Shown here one piece after another: positions 16,523 to 26,869 of a stretch of 64,000 nt of DNA. The notes below the pieces were generated by a model. That model saw nothing but the letters and a program-made list of their open reading frames with translations, made no database searches and was not told the DNA's origin. Source of the DNA: JAOPZW01 sp963851295 (GTDB taxonomy: Bacteria > Actinomycetota > Thermoleophilia > Solirubrobacterales > Solirubrobacteraceae); the NCBI GenBank assembly GCA_963851295.1, contig CAWKOS010000001.1:1-64000 (forward strand), written 5' to 3'. The position numbers were made by a program, and so were the translations under genes. The first letter of the stretch is position 1. Every line of letters begins with the position of its first letter.

Positions 16523-17067
16523 ATCGCCTCGATGAGGCTTGCCGCGTCGTGGCCACCGCGGTGGACGACGCCGTTGATGAAGAGCGTCGGCGTGCCGTGT
16601 ACCTCGCCCAATCTCAGGCCGCTGTCGACGTCGCGACCCACACGGCTCAAGACGCGACTGCCGGAACGGTCTGCGTCGAAGCGGGCGACCTCGAGGCCCA
16701 GCTCTCCGGCGTAACGCCGTAGGTCGCTGTCCTCGAGCTGCTTCTGGCGGTGGAACAGGAGCTCGTGCATCTCCCAGAAGCGATCCTGGTTCGCGGCCGC
16801 TTCTGCCGCGGCGGCAGCGGCAAGCGCGTGCGGGTGGATCTGCACCAGCGGGAAGTGGCGGTAGGCGAAGCGGACTTCTCCGTTCAGGGCGCGCTCGACG
16901 CGTTCGATCTCGCGGAAGGCGAGCCGTGAGTACGGGCACTCGTAGTCGCCGTACTCGAGGATCACCGCGGCGGTGTCGGGCCCTCGGACGTGATCGATGC
17001 CCGCCTCGAGCGGCGCGAGCAGCCCGCCCCCTGGTGTGCCCGCGGACGAGCGAGAGGCGCTAGGCAT
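16516..17067 (-). CDS. DsbA-family thioredoxin-fold protein with a CPYS site
   Basis: A 183-residue DsbA-like thioredoxin-fold protein. After a short leader comes VILEYGDYECPYSRLAF, then a helical insert (about 75-135) and a closing strand VHGTPTLFINGVVHRGG with the cis-Pro in G-T-P. The active site is C-P-Y-S rather than C-P-x-C, so it has one catalytic Cys and cannot form the usual disulfide; it would act by a monothiol route or as a binding protein. There is no signal peptide or membrane helix, so it is probably cytosolic. Similar domains are found in NhaA-linked and stand-alone actinobacterial proteins. Its TAG stop lies in the end of the palindromic element. Confidence 0.85.
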   Translation of the reverse strand: MPSASRSSAGTPGGGLLAPLEAGIDHVRGPDTAAVILEYGDYECPYSRLAFREIERVERALNGEVRFAYRHFPLVQIHPHALAAAAAAEAAANQDRFWEMHELLFHRQKQLEDSDLRRYAGELGLEVARFDADRSGSRVLSRVGRDVDSGLRLGEVHGTPTLFINGVVHRGGHDAASLIEAIN

Positions 17068-17188
17068 GGACGCGACGTTGCTCGAGGGCGTCGGCGAGGT
17101 TCGCCAGCACGCCGAGCTGGCCCAGGATCACCGTTCCCGACGGGTAGCAGTCGAACAGCGGCAGATCGACATGGGGTCGGGGTGCCCC

Positions 17189-17596
17189 TTACGCCGGCGC
17201 CAGCGCGGCGAGCAGGTCCTGGCACGCGCGCTCGCAGCGCCGGCACTCCTCGGCACACAGCCGGCAGTGCTCGTGGTGATGGGCGTGGCGCTCGCACTCC
17301 TCGGCGCATGTACCGCACGCGATCAGACAGGCCTCGAGCTGGTGGCTCTGGATCCCCGGGTCGGGATCGGTCTGGCGGGCGAGGATGCGCGCCGTCGCGA
17401 CGCAGGCGTCGGCGCAGTCGAGGCAGAGGCGCAGGCAGCGCTCGAGGTCGCGGACGTCGTCCTCGGCGAGCGATGCGTCCGCGCAGATCGTGCAGTGCGC
17501 GGCGCACTCGCCGCACTCGTCGATGCACCGAGCGAGCACGCCCGCGTCGACGACGAGCGGCCGCGGGTGGGTCTGCAGGATGACTTCAACGCTCAT
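17189..17596 (-). CDS. Cys-rich four-helix-bundle copper-binding protein (Csp/DUF326-like)
   Basis: A 135-residue protein packed with Cys pairs on helices: CIDECGECAAHCTICAD, CLRLCLDCADAC, CLIACGTCAEECERH, then HHHEHCRLCAEECRRCERAC. This is the pattern of Csp copper-storage proteins, which line a four-helix bundle with Cys thiolates that bind many Cu(I) ions. The His cluster fits metal entry. No signal peptide is seen, so it resembles cytosolic Csp3. I chose the ATG at 17596. It lies upstream of the DsbA-like gene on the same strand with a gap of about 120 nt, suggesting joint thiol or copper homeostasis (inference). Confidence 0.88.
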   Translation of the reverse strand: MSVEVILQTHPRPLVVDAGVLARCIDECGECAAHCTICADASLAEDDVRDLERCLRLCLDCADACVATARILARQTDPDPGIQSHQLEACLIACGTCAEECERHAHHHEHCRLCAEECRRCERACQDLLAALAPA

Positions 17597-17668
17597 ATCC
17601 GCAGCATCCAGCACGGCGCGGGCGCCGTCCAGGGGCGGCATGTGCACGGCGCGCAGGCACCCGTGTGC

Positions 17669-18406
17669 TCAGTCCGGATACTCGTCCTTGCGCCACGAGC
17701 GCGGCTCCTCGGGCCCGGGCTTCGGGGTCCGCTCGAGCAGCATGTTGAAGTGGGGCGCCACGAACGGATCGGGCGCCATCACGGTGTACGTGTGATAGAC
17801 GGTCCCGTTCTCGCGCGCGAAGGCGATGTAGCCCGGGCCCTCGCGCAGGCCGTCCTTGAGCTCCGCCCCGATCTGCTCGCCCCATTCCCGAAGCCAGTCG
17901 GGCGGGTTGTCGATCATCTCCTTCACCTCGGGGATCTCGTTCGCCTGCTCCTCGGTCAGCGCGAGCCCGAAGTCCCATGGGAAGTCGGTGTCGTAGGTCG
18001 AGACATACGGGAACTGCCAGCCCATCCGCTGCTTGTAGGCGGCGAGCCGATCGATCGGCGCGCGCGAGAAGCAGAGGAACGTCACGTCGCGCTTGTTCAT
18101 GTGGATCAGCCCACCGGAGAACTCATCGCCGAGGCTCGTGCATCCGGGGCACGCACCGAGCGAGTAGTCGGGCCCGTACATGATGTTGTAGGCGAGCAGC
18201 TGCGAACGGCCGTCGAAGAGCTCGGCCAAGGACTTCTTGCCGTCCTCGGTGTCGAACACGTACTCCTTCTCGACCGGGACCCAAGGGAGCTCGACCCGCT
18301 TGCGCTTGATCTCCTCGTTGAGCTCGGCGTGCTGGGCCTCGAGCTTCGCCAGCTCGCCGCGTGCTGCCTGCCATTCGTCCCGGGTTCCCACCGTGTGCTC
18401 GGGCAT
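17669..18406 (-). CDS. DUF899 thioredoxin-like protein
   Basis: A 245-residue DUF899 protein, a thioredoxin-fold family without a settled role. Features are the helical N terminus (TRDEWQAARGELAKLEAQ), the segment LPWVPVEKEYVFD, then DYSLGACPGCTSLGDEF with a C-x-x-C pair. The DUF899 core continues with VTFLCFSRAPIDRLAAYKQRMGW and D-T-D-F-P-W-D-F. The ATG at 18406 has GAGGAG 6 nt upstream and is preferred over the ATG two codons earlier. It is the first of the minus-strand run continuing to the Csp-like gene. Confidence 0.87.
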   Translation of the reverse strand: MPEHTVGTRDEWQAARGELAKLEAQHAELNEEIKRKRVELPWVPVEKEYVFDTEDGKKSLAELFDGRSQLLAYNIMYGPDYSLGACPGCTSLGDEFSGGLIHMNKRDVTFLCFSRAPIDRLAAYKQRMGWQFPYVSTYDTDFPWDFGLALTEEQANEIPEVKEMIDNPPDWLREWGEQIGAELKDGLREGPGYIAFARENGTVYHTYTVMAPDPFVAPHFNMLLERTPKPGPEEPRSWRKDEYPD

Positions 18407-18492
18407 CGTCATCTCCTCGGTTGTGCTTACGGCATGAGACTCGCGGCGACGGTGAAACTCATCGCTGCCCACGCCGCGGCGGGGCAGGCGAG

Positions 18493-19308
18493 CTACGAGC
18501 CCATCTGCGTCATGTGTCCCATCGGGTCATCTCCGGGGATCGTGAGGGCCGGGACGGCATCGGGCGCGGCGAGCAGCAGGAGGCCGAGCGCGAGCAGGAT
18601 CCCCGCCGTCCCGTACGTCGCGACGCGCGGCCACGGCAGCGTCTTCTCGGCCGCGATGACCGCGGCCACGAAGGCCATCCAAACGATGCTCATGACCCCC
18701 AGCGCGAAGAGCGAGGCCATGAGCGCCCAGCAGCAGCCGACGCACCACGCGCCGTGCTGGGCGCCCATCCGCACCGAGCCGGCCCGGCCGTTGCGCCATG
18801 AGCCGACCAGGAACCCGAGAGGGCTGCGGCACTTCTCGAGGCAGAGGTCCTTGAGCGGCGTCAGCTCGTAGGCCGCGGCGGCGAGGAGCGTCACGCCGGC
18901 GACCCAGCGCCCCGCGCCGTCCCAGGCCAGAACGTCACCGGCGATCCCGCCACCGGCCCACGCGACGGCGAACGCGGCCGCCCCGACGGCCCCCCAGGCC
19001 ACCAGGTAACCGGCGCTGAACAGCAGCGGCGCCGTGCGATCCCTCGTCATGCGCGAGTAGAGCGCGACCGTCGGCGCGACCGACGGGAACATCATCGCGG
19101 CCATCATCACGACCCACACGCCGAGGAACCAGCCGAGCGTTCCGAGCGCGGTCCACGGCCCGTCGTCCATGCCGCGCATGCTTTCTGCGGTCGACCACCA
19201 TGCGATCGCAGCGAGCGCGGCGAGCAGGCCTACGAGACCGAGGCGCGCGCGTACGGCCGTGAGCGCCGGCCTCGCGCCGGCCGACCGATCCGCCGCCGAG
19301 TCGATCAC
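18493..19308 (-). CDS. DUF2182 metal-binding integral membrane protein
   Basis: A 271-residue multi-pass membrane protein of the DUF2182 family, with about seven hydrophobic segments. The conserved MMAAMMFPSVAPTVALY motif lies at about residues 68-85. The family stretch YELTPLKDLCLEKCRSPLGF is near the middle, and the HGAWCVGCCWALM segment with three Cys follows. The Met- and Cys-rich motifs suggest metal (perhaps copper) binding or transfer, but function is unproven. The GTG start overlaps the stop of the DUF1326 gene by 4 nt, so the two are translationally coupled; DUF1326/DUF2182 pairing is a known recurrent neighbourhood. Confidence 0.9.
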   Translation of the reverse strand: MIDSAADRSAGARPALTAVRARLGLVGLLAALAAIAWWSTAESMRGMDDGPWTALGTLGWFLGVWVVMMAAMMFPSVAPTVALYSRMTRDRTAPLLFSAGYLVAWGAVGAAAFAVAWAGGGIAGDVLAWDGAGRWVAGVTLLAAAAYELTPLKDLCLEKCRSPLGFLVGSWRNGRAGSVRMGAQHGAWCVGCCWALMASLFALGVMSIVWMAFVAAVIAAEKTLPWPRVATYGTAGILLALGLLLLAAPDAVPALTIPGDDPMGHMTQMGS

Positions 19309-19907
19309 GAGGCCCAGGAGAACGCCGAGGTCGACAGCCCCGTCTTGCCCTCGTACTCGATCCCGAACGCGCTGATCCGCGAACGTTTCGCCTCGGCCAT
19401 CGTGAGATCGGAGCCGACCGGGTGGAACATGCCGGCGAACCGGACCGGCTCGCCGGTCTCGACGCCGAAGGGCACGATGTCCTCGATCTCGAAGTCGATC
19501 GCGTCCGCCACGCGTACCTCATGACGCAGGCCGTCGTCGCTCAGCTCGATCCGCGCCCGCTCGACGCCGAGCACCTGACCCACCAGCGGGGTGAGGCCCG
19601 CCATCGGACCGCCAAGCTGCCCGCCGAAGACCTTGGCGAGCTTGTCCGCCTGCTCGTCGCTCGCCCGCTCGTCGATGAACATCCCGAGGCGCCAGTTCCC
19701 GTCGGTCATCACCTTCGGGGTATCGATGATCACCACGGCATTGAGTCCGGCGACGTCGGTGCCCTCGATCTCCCCCTCGCCGACGTGGAAGGCGAGCGTC
19801 GCACGGCAGAAGTCGTAGGTCGCGCCGTGGTCGAACGACAGGTTGCACGGGCACATCAGCTCGCACGAGCACGTCTCCGCGTAGCTTCCCTTCAGGCTCC
19901 AAGCCAT
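19305..19907 (-). CDS. DUF1326 protein, partner of DUF2182
   Basis: A 200-residue DUF1326 protein. The diagnostic start is present: a G-x-x-x-E-T-C-S-C-E-L-M-C-P-C-N-L segment, with four Cys in C-S-C and C-P-C, likely a metal site. Strand-rich sequence follows. Its role is unknown; with the coupled DUF2182 membrane protein it probably forms a metal-handling pair. The ATG at 19907 is chosen; a GTG immediately before it is possible. It heads the minus-strand operon, and the 90 nt upstream hold no gene. The upstream fragment at 19997 is unrelated. Confidence 0.88.
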   Translation of the reverse strand: MAWSLKGSYAETCSCELMCPCNLSFDHGATYDFCRATLAFHVGEGEIEGTDVAGLNAVVIIDTPKVMTDGNWRLGMFIDERASDEQADKLAKVFGGQLGGPMAGLTPLVGQVLGVERARIELSDDGLRHEVRVADAIDFEIEDIVPFGVETGEPVRFAGMFHPVGSDLTMAEAKRSRISAFGIEYEGKTGLSTSAFSWAS

Positions 19908-19996
19908 CACGCACCGCCTCTCGTTCGACCGGGTCGATTCTCCAGCGCGCGTCCAGACGCGTCAACCCGGCGCGGCTCGTCGCTCGGGGCTGACCG

Positions 19997-20083
19997 CTAG
20001 TTCTGCAGGGCCTTGCCGGCCGGGGTGACGATCCACCAGGGGGCGCCGAAGCCGTTGCTGCCCTGGCCCGTGGTGGCTGTGGA
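19997..20083 (-). pseudogene. C-terminal tail fragment of an unidentified protein
   Basis: On the minus strand a short open stretch encodes TTGQGSNGFGAPWWIVTPAG followed by K-A-L-Q-N and a TAG stop. It reads like the natural C terminus of a protein, not random sequence, but upstream (toward higher coordinates) it hits a TGA at about 20084-20086, where a plus-strand DyP peroxidase fragment begins. I do not recognise the parent protein. It looks like one side of a rearrangement junction. Confidence 0.35.
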
Positions 20084-20364
20084 TCAGCGGCGCCGAGCCG
20101 GCAGAGAAGCCGGCGAACGCCCACATCGCCCGGGTCGAGATGAGCGTCGACGGCGAAGAGCTCGAGATCTTCCGGCGCGGCGTGCCCTTCGGGACCGCGG
20201 AGGAGCACGGTCTGTACTTCGTCGCGTTCAGCGCGCAGCGCTCGCGCTACGACGCATGCTCGCGCGCATGTTCGGGACGGCCGGCGACGGCGTGCGCGAC
20301 CGCCTCACCGACTTCTCGCGTCCCGTCAGCGGCGCCTACTACTTCGCGCCGTCGCTGGACGTGC

Positions 20365-22355
<1,991 letters not shown>

Positions 22356-22359
<4 letters not shown>

Positions 22360-24944
22360 CTCGCCGCCCGCGCGTTCGAGAGCCGGACGATCATGTCGGC
22401 CACCAGTCCGGTCCACCCGGTCTGGTGCGAGGCGCCGAGCCCGGCGCCGTCGTCGCCGTGGAAGTACTCGTGGAAGAGCAGGGCGTCGTGCCAGGCCGGA
22501 TCGCGCTGGAAGCGTTCGAGGGCGCCGAACGCGGGCCGCCGGCCGTCGGGCGCGTCGAGGAAGATCCGCACGAGCCGCTCCGCGAGCTCGGTGGTGATCT
22601 CGCGCAGCGTGAGCCGGCGCCCCGAGTGCAGCGGGAACTCGACGACGAGGTCGTCGCCGTAGTGCAGCGCGAAGCGCTCGAGCGCGGCGATGACGAGGTA
22701 GTTGACGGGAAACCAGACCGGGCCACGCCAGTTGGAGTTGCCGCCGAACAACGGGATCGTCGACTCCGCGGGTTCGTAGTCGACGGTCGCCGCGACCTCC
22801 CCCGAGCCCCAGAACTCGAACGGGTGGTGGCGGTAGATCGCCGACAGCGACCGCAGGCCGTGCGGCGAGAGGAACTCGGACTCGTCGGCCAGCCGTTCGA
22901 GGATCCGCGGCAGGCGATCCTCGCCAACGAGCGCGAGCATCGTGGCGCCGCGTCCGTCGCGCGGGGGCTGTACGGCGGCTCGGTACTCCGGGCGCGCCTC
23001 CAGGAACTCCGCGATCCTCGTCGTGAACTCCGACAGTCGCGCGGTGACGTCCGGCGCGCCGACCGCCACGGCGCACAGCGGGATCAGCCCGGTCATCGAG
23101 CGTACGCGCACGGGCCAGGCCTCGCCATCGGACTCCCGCCGCACGCGGTCGTAGTAGAAGCCGTCGGCCTCGTCCCACAGCCCCCGGTCGTTGATCGCCT
23201 CGGCGATCAGCGTGAAGTGCTCGAAGAACTTGATGGCGACGTCCTCGTAGGCGTCGTCCTCCCCGGCCAGGACGAGGGCCATCTCGAGCATGCTCAGGCA
23301 GTAGAGGGCCATCCACCCCGTGCCATCCGCCTGCTCGAGGACCTGGCCCTCGGGCAGCGGGGCCGAGCGGTCGAACGGGCCGACGTTGTCCATGCCGAGA
23401 AAGCCGCCGCCGAAGAGGTGGTCGCCTTCGGGGTCCTTGACGTTGGCCCACCAGGTGAAGCCGAGCAGCAGCTTGTGGAAGATGCGCGCGAGCCAGTCGC
23501 GGTCGCGGCGCCCGTCGAGCTCGAAGACGGCGAGGGCGGCGAGCGCGTGCACCGGCGGGTTGACGTCGCCGAAGTTCCATTCGTAGGCGGGCAGCTGGCC
23601 GTTGGGGTGCATGTACCACTCGCGGGTGATCAGGCGCAGCTGCGCCTTGGCGAACTCCGGGTCGACGTGGGCGAGGGTCACGCAGTGGAAGGCGAGGTCC
23701 CAGGCGGCGTACCAGGGGTACTCCCACTTGTCGGGCATCGAGATGACGTCGTGGTTGTAGAGGTGGCGCCAGGCGACGTTGCGCGCCTTCGGAGCGCGAC
23801 GCGAGTCGGGCGGGGGCGGCTCGCCGGGATCGCCGTCGAGCCAGCGCTGGACGTCGTAGTTGTAGAACTGCTTGCTCCACAGCATCCCGGCGAAGGCCTG
23901 GCGCATGACGAGCGCCTCCTCGGGCGTCGCCTCCGGCGCCAGCGACGCGTAGAAGGCGTCGGCCTCGCGCTCCCGCGACGTCAGCGCCTCCGACCAGGCC
24001 TTCCCCAGCCCGCGCCGCTTGGGCGCGAGACGAAGGGCGACCTCGGCCGTCTCGCCGGGCGCCACGTCGAGCTGGTACCACAGCGCCGCCTTCGATCCCT
24101 CGCGCTCGGGGTTGATGGTGGGCAGGCCGTGCACCACGTGGTCGCCGATGCCGTCCTTGGGGTAAGCGGGCCCCGGCTGGTTCCACAGGCGGCGGGTGTT
24201 CGTCTCGTTGTCGCAGAACAGCGGCTCCGGCGTCCCGCTCGCGGTCAGGGTCATGCTGCCGAGTGCGGGGTCGTCAGCCACCAGCCCGCCGGCGCTCGCG
24301 CGGATCTCCGGCCGCGCCACCTCCGGATCCCACGACCAGCGATTGCGAAACCAGAGGGTCGGAAGCATGTGCAGCGTCGCCGCGTCGGGGCCCGCGTTGC
24401 GGACGCGCACGCGCACGCACAGGTCGTCGGACCTGGCTTTCGCGTAGTCGACGGTCACCTCCCAGTAGCGGTCCCCGTCGAAGACGCCGGTGTCGAGCAA
24501 CTCGTACTCGGGCGCGTGCCGGTCGCGTCGGGCGTTCTCGGCCAGCAGCTCGGCGTAGGGGAACTCCGCCTGCGGATAGACGTAGCGCCAGCGCATCCAC
24601 GAGTGCGTCGGGGTCGAGTCGAGGTACCACCAGTACTCCTTGGCGTCCTCGCCGTGGTTGCCCTCGTGTCCGGTGAGCCCGAACACCCGCTCCTTGAGGA
24701 TCGGGTCCTGCCCGTTCCAGAACGCGAACGCCAGGCACAGGAGCTGGCGGTCGTCGCAGATCCCGCCCAACCCGTCCTCGCTCCACCGGTACGCGCGCGA
24801 GCGCGCGTGGTCGTGCGGGAACGACGCCCACGCGTCGCCGTCGGCGCTGTAGTCCTCGCGGACGGTGCCCCACGCGCGCTCGCTGAGGTAGGGCCCCCAG
24901 CGCCGCCAGGACGCGTCCTGGCGGCGCTCGAGCTCGGCGATCAT
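22356..24944 (-). CDS. GH63-like glucosidase (MGH1-type alpha-barrel)
   Basis: An 862-residue glycoside hydrolase of the GH63-like (mannosyl-oligosaccharide glucosidase-type) family found in many actinobacteria. The N-terminal beta-rich domain (about 1-330) has REDYSADGDAW and a GNHGEDAKEYWWYLDSTPTH motif. The C-terminal alpha/alpha barrel carries FAGMLWSKQFYNYDV, MPDKWEYPWYAAWDLAFHC and PAYEWNFGDVNPPVHALA, and ends with IPLFGGNSNWRGPVWFPVNY. Substrates of bacterial members include alpha-glucosides and glucosylglycerate-type solutes; with GlgX coupled downstream, alpha-glucan or compatible-solute turnover is likely. The ATG at 24944 is chosen over an upstream frame reaching 25001. It begins 2 nt after the BON gene stop. 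Confidence 0.87.
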
Positions 24945-24946
24945 GC

Positions 24947-25340
24947 TCAGTAGTCGACCACGATTCGGTCGTCGACGTTGTGAACGCCTGGCGCCGCCCA
25001 CGCGGCGTTCACCGCCGCGTCGTGCTCGACCCAGGACTCGACGTGGCCGGCCAGCGTCACGGTGCCGTCGAACGTGTCGATCGAGAGCGCCTCGGCGTCG
25101 AGGCTGGCATCGCGCTTGAAGGCCTTCTTGATCGAGTGCCTGACGTCGTCGGGCGTGGGGTCGTCGACGGTCAGCTCGACCTCGTCGTCGAGGGCGATGA
25201 CGCCGGGGACGTTGCCGGCCACGAACTCGGCCTCGGCGCGCTGGTAGTGCAGCGGGGCCATGCCGGTGAGCGTGACGACCCCGTCCGTGACCGAGGCGTC
25301 GATCGACGACGGGACCAGCGAGTCGAGCGTCAGCGCCTGC
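24947..25340 (-). pseudogene. BON-domain protein, 5'-truncated
   Basis: The readable part encodes one BON domain (SSIDASVTDGVVTLTGMAPL, then VIALDDEVELTV) and a second one (KRDASLDAEALSIDTFDGTV, LAGHVESWVEHDAAV, ending HNVDDRIVVDY). BON domains bind phospholipid or envelope components, and three-BON proteins are frequent in this group. Here the first repeat is missing. Upstream of about 25340 the frame runs into antisense of a DUF1269-type gene tail, with no sensible start. Translation could only begin internally. The 3' end lies 2 nt from the glucosidase start, so it may still be transcribed with it. Confidence 0.65.
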
Positions 25341-25516
25341 AGGTCAAGAGCGAGATCGTCGCGGCACAGGAGGCCCAGCGCAAGGCCAAGAGGAAGGCGC
25401 GCCACGAGCTTCGCGAGGCGCGCCACGAGCAGCACCGCGAAGAGGTCGACGCGAAGATCGAGGAGCTCAAGTCCAAGCTTCACCCGCACCGCAAGCCCGC
25501 GACGACGGCCCCATGA
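25341..25516 (+). pseudogene. 3' fragment of a DUF1269-type protein gene
   Basis: This plus-strand stretch encodes a charged coiled tail: SEIVAAQEAQRKAKRKARHE, a further Arg/Glu-rich heptad region, then EELKSKLHPHRKPATT and a TGA stop. It is closely similar to the C terminus of the intact protein at 46161-46826 (EIARAQEAQREAKQHARATL, ELKSKLHRERKPATT). The rest of the gene is absent. At about 25340 the sequence changes to the antisense of a truncated BON gene. The two fragments face each other with their 5' ends missing, which is what a deletion or inversion joining two genes would leave. Confidence 0.65.
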
Positions 25517-25559
25517 CGAGCACGCCTCGCCCCCCACTCCGGCCGCGCCATCACAAGAT

Positions 25560-25589
25560 TTGACTTGTACAAGTCTAGGATGGTATATG
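25560..25589 (+). promoter_or_regulatory. Promoter with CTTGTACAAG operator, leaderless geometry
   Basis: TTGACT at 25560-25565 fits a -35 box, and TATATG at 25584-25589 fits a -10 box after an 18-nt spacer. An ATG follows 6 nt after the -10, at 25596, so the transcript would begin at or very near the start codon. The perfect palindrome CTTGTACAAG (25564-25573) overlaps the -35/spacer and is identical to that in front of the ArsR/SnoaL genes at 26838-26847. It is a likely repressor operator. Confidence 0.6.
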
Positions 25590-25595
25590 TCGGCC

Positions 25596-26060
25596 ATGGC
25601 GATGATCGAGGCAGAGAGCTTCCGCGCCGACGTCCGCTATGCCGCCGACCGCGAGGCCGTGTACGCGGCCCTGGCCGCTCCCGGCGGCGACAACGGCTGG
25701 TGGAGCGCGGACGGCGACGTCGTGAGCGGCGAGGGGGCGCGCGTGCGCCTGAACTGGTCCGAGACCGACTATGTCGAGTTCCGGATCGACGCGGCGCGGG
25801 CGCCGCGGAGGATGCTCTGGACGTGCGTCGCGCAGCGCGACCGCAACCTCCCACGGGCGGACGAGTGGGTGGGCACGGCGCTCTCGTTCACGCTCGAGGC
25901 CGACGCCGACGGCACGCTCTTGCGCTTCGAGCACCGAGGCCTCGTGCCGCGGCTGGAGTGCTACGGGGTCTGCGCGGGGGGCTGGGACTTCTTCCTGCGC
26001 CGCAGCGTGCGCCAGCTCGTCGAGCTCGGCGCCGGGATCCCATACCGCGCGGGCGGCTGA
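25596..26060 (+). CDS. SRPBCC (START/AHSA1-like) family protein
   Basis: A 154-residue SRPBCC-fold protein, a helix-grip domain that binds small hydrophobic ligands. The opening SFRADVRYAADREAVYAALA and the D-G-T-L-L-R-F-E-H-R-G strand are typical of AHSA1/polyketide-cyclase-like members. The ligand is unknown. ATG codons at 25587, 25596 and 25602 are in frame. I prefer 25596 because the promoter in front places the -10 exactly 6 nt before it, as for the SnoaL-like gene at 26870. The shared operator makes it a probable target of the ArsR protein encoded at 26516. Confidence 0.78.
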   Translation: MAMIEAESFRADVRYAADREAVYAALAAPGGDNGWWSADGDVVSGEGARVRLNWSETDYVEFRIDAARAPRRMLWTCVAQRDRNLPRADEWVGTALSFTLEADADGTLLRFEHRGLVPRLECYGVCAGGWDFFLRRSVRQLVELGAGIPYRAGG

Positions 26061-26075
26061 GGGCCCCGCGCGGGG

Positions 26076-26519
26076 TCACGTCACCTGCGACGGCATCCCC
26101 GGATCGGCACCGGGGTCGCCGCCCGCGCCGGCGAGCGCCAGGCGTACGAGGTAGTGCTGCCAGCCGCTCGCGTGGCCGGGCACCTCCGCCGACGGCAGGT
26201 CGCGGTGCTCGAGCTCGACCCGCGTGCCGCCGCCGTCGGCGATGAGCCGCACCTCGACGGCGCTGGCTCCGGGCGGTAGGCGTCCGGAGCCGGCGTAGCC
26301 CCAGCTGAACACGATGCGGTGGGGTGGCTCGAGCTCGAGATAGCGCCCGCGGACCGGCGCGCCACCGATGTCGACGACGAACCGCCCGCCGGGCGAGGCC
26401 TCCAGCAGCGCGTAGTCGCCCATCCAGCGCACCATCGCCTCGGGCTCGACGAAGTACGGGTAGACCAGCTCCGGCGGCGCGTCGATGTGGACCGATGCGG
26501 TGACCGGCGCGCCGATCAT
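26076..26519 (-). CDS. SRPBCC (AHSA1-like) family protein, coupled to ArsR
   Basis: A 147-residue SRPBCC protein with the AHSA1 pattern: VTASVHIDAPPELVYPYFVE at the start, the AHSA1 W-M-G-D-Y after the first helices, GGRFVVDIGG, and HASGWQHYLVRLA in the last long helix. Its ATG overlaps the TGA of the ArsR gene (ATGA), so the two are translationally coupled. ArsR-SRPBCC pairs are widespread; the SRPBCC protein is often the ligand-binding partner or target of the repressor. The ligand is not known. The plus-strand SRPBCC gene at 25596 is convergent, with a 15-nt gap. Confidence 0.87.
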   Translation of the reverse strand: MIGAPVTASVHIDAPPELVYPYFVEPEAMVRWMGDYALLEASPGGRFVVDIGGAPVRGRYLELEPPHRIVFSWGYAGSGRLPPGASAVEVRLIADGGGTRVELEHRDLPSAEVPGHASGWQHYLVRLALAGAGGDPGADPGMPSQVT

Positions 26520-26815
26520 CGACGCGACTCGACCTCGCGCTTGAGGCTCTGCAGCTGCTCGGGCCAGAACTCGGCCAGGAAGTCCCGCACGCCCTCGAAA
26601 CCTTCGGCGCGGACGAGGTACAGCCGCCGCTGCCCCTCGGGACGCACGGCCACGAGCCCGGCCTGCCGGAGGACCTGAAGGTGCTGCGACACCGCCTGCT
26701 GCGTGATGTCGAAGTGCTCGGCGATCTCGTTGACGGACCGCGGCCGCTCCTGCACGAGCCGCAGCATCGCGCGGCGCCGCGGCTCGGCGAGGGCGTGGAA
26801 GGCGGCGTCGCTCAT
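26516..26815 (-). CDS. ArsR-family winged-helix repressor
   Basis: A 99-residue ArsR/SmtB-fold regulator. The wHTH reads FHALAEPRRRAMLRLVQERP, EHFDITQQAVSQHLQVLRQA and a wing GLVAVRPEGQRRLYLV, followed by a C-terminal helix PEQLQSLKREVE. No Cys-based metal site is visible, so it belongs to the metal-independent AHSA1-linked subgroup. A -10 like element (TATTAT on the minus strand, 26822-26827) sits 6 nt from the ATG at 26815, indicating a leaderless mRNA. It very likely binds the CTTGTACAAG palindromes at 26838-26847 (autoregulation) and 25564-25573. Confidence 0.88.
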   Translation of the reverse strand: MSDAAFHALAEPRRRAMLRLVQERPRSVNEIAEHFDITQQAVSQHLQVLRQAGLVAVRPEGQRRLYLVRAEGFEGVRDFLAEFWPEQLQSLKREVESRR

Positions 26816-26821
26816 GCGCGG

Positions 26822-26863
26822 ATAATACCAAGGTTGACTTGTACAAGCTATGCCTTGTACCAT
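26822..26863. promoter_or_regulatory. Divergent promoter and operator between arsR and the SnoaL gene
   Basis: On the plus strand TTGACT (26834-26839), an 18-nt spacer and TACCAT (26858-26863) precede ATG 26870 by 6 nt. On the minus strand TATTAT (26822-26827) precedes the ArsR ATG by 6 nt. Between them lies the perfect palindrome CTTGTACAAG (26838-26847) and a further half-site CTTGTAC (26854-26860). Both transcripts would be leaderless, and one bound repressor would block both. Confidence 0.65.
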
Positions 26864-26869
26864 CCCCCA

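Noticed and set aside
17060..17188. Minus-strand open stretch of 42 codons in frame with and following the Csp-like stop, ending over the DsbA-like start.
   Set aside because: It has protein-like composition (FDCYPSGTVILGQLGVLANL) but no ATG and no plausible ribosome site; it may be a leftover of a longer gene, but I cannot support a gene.
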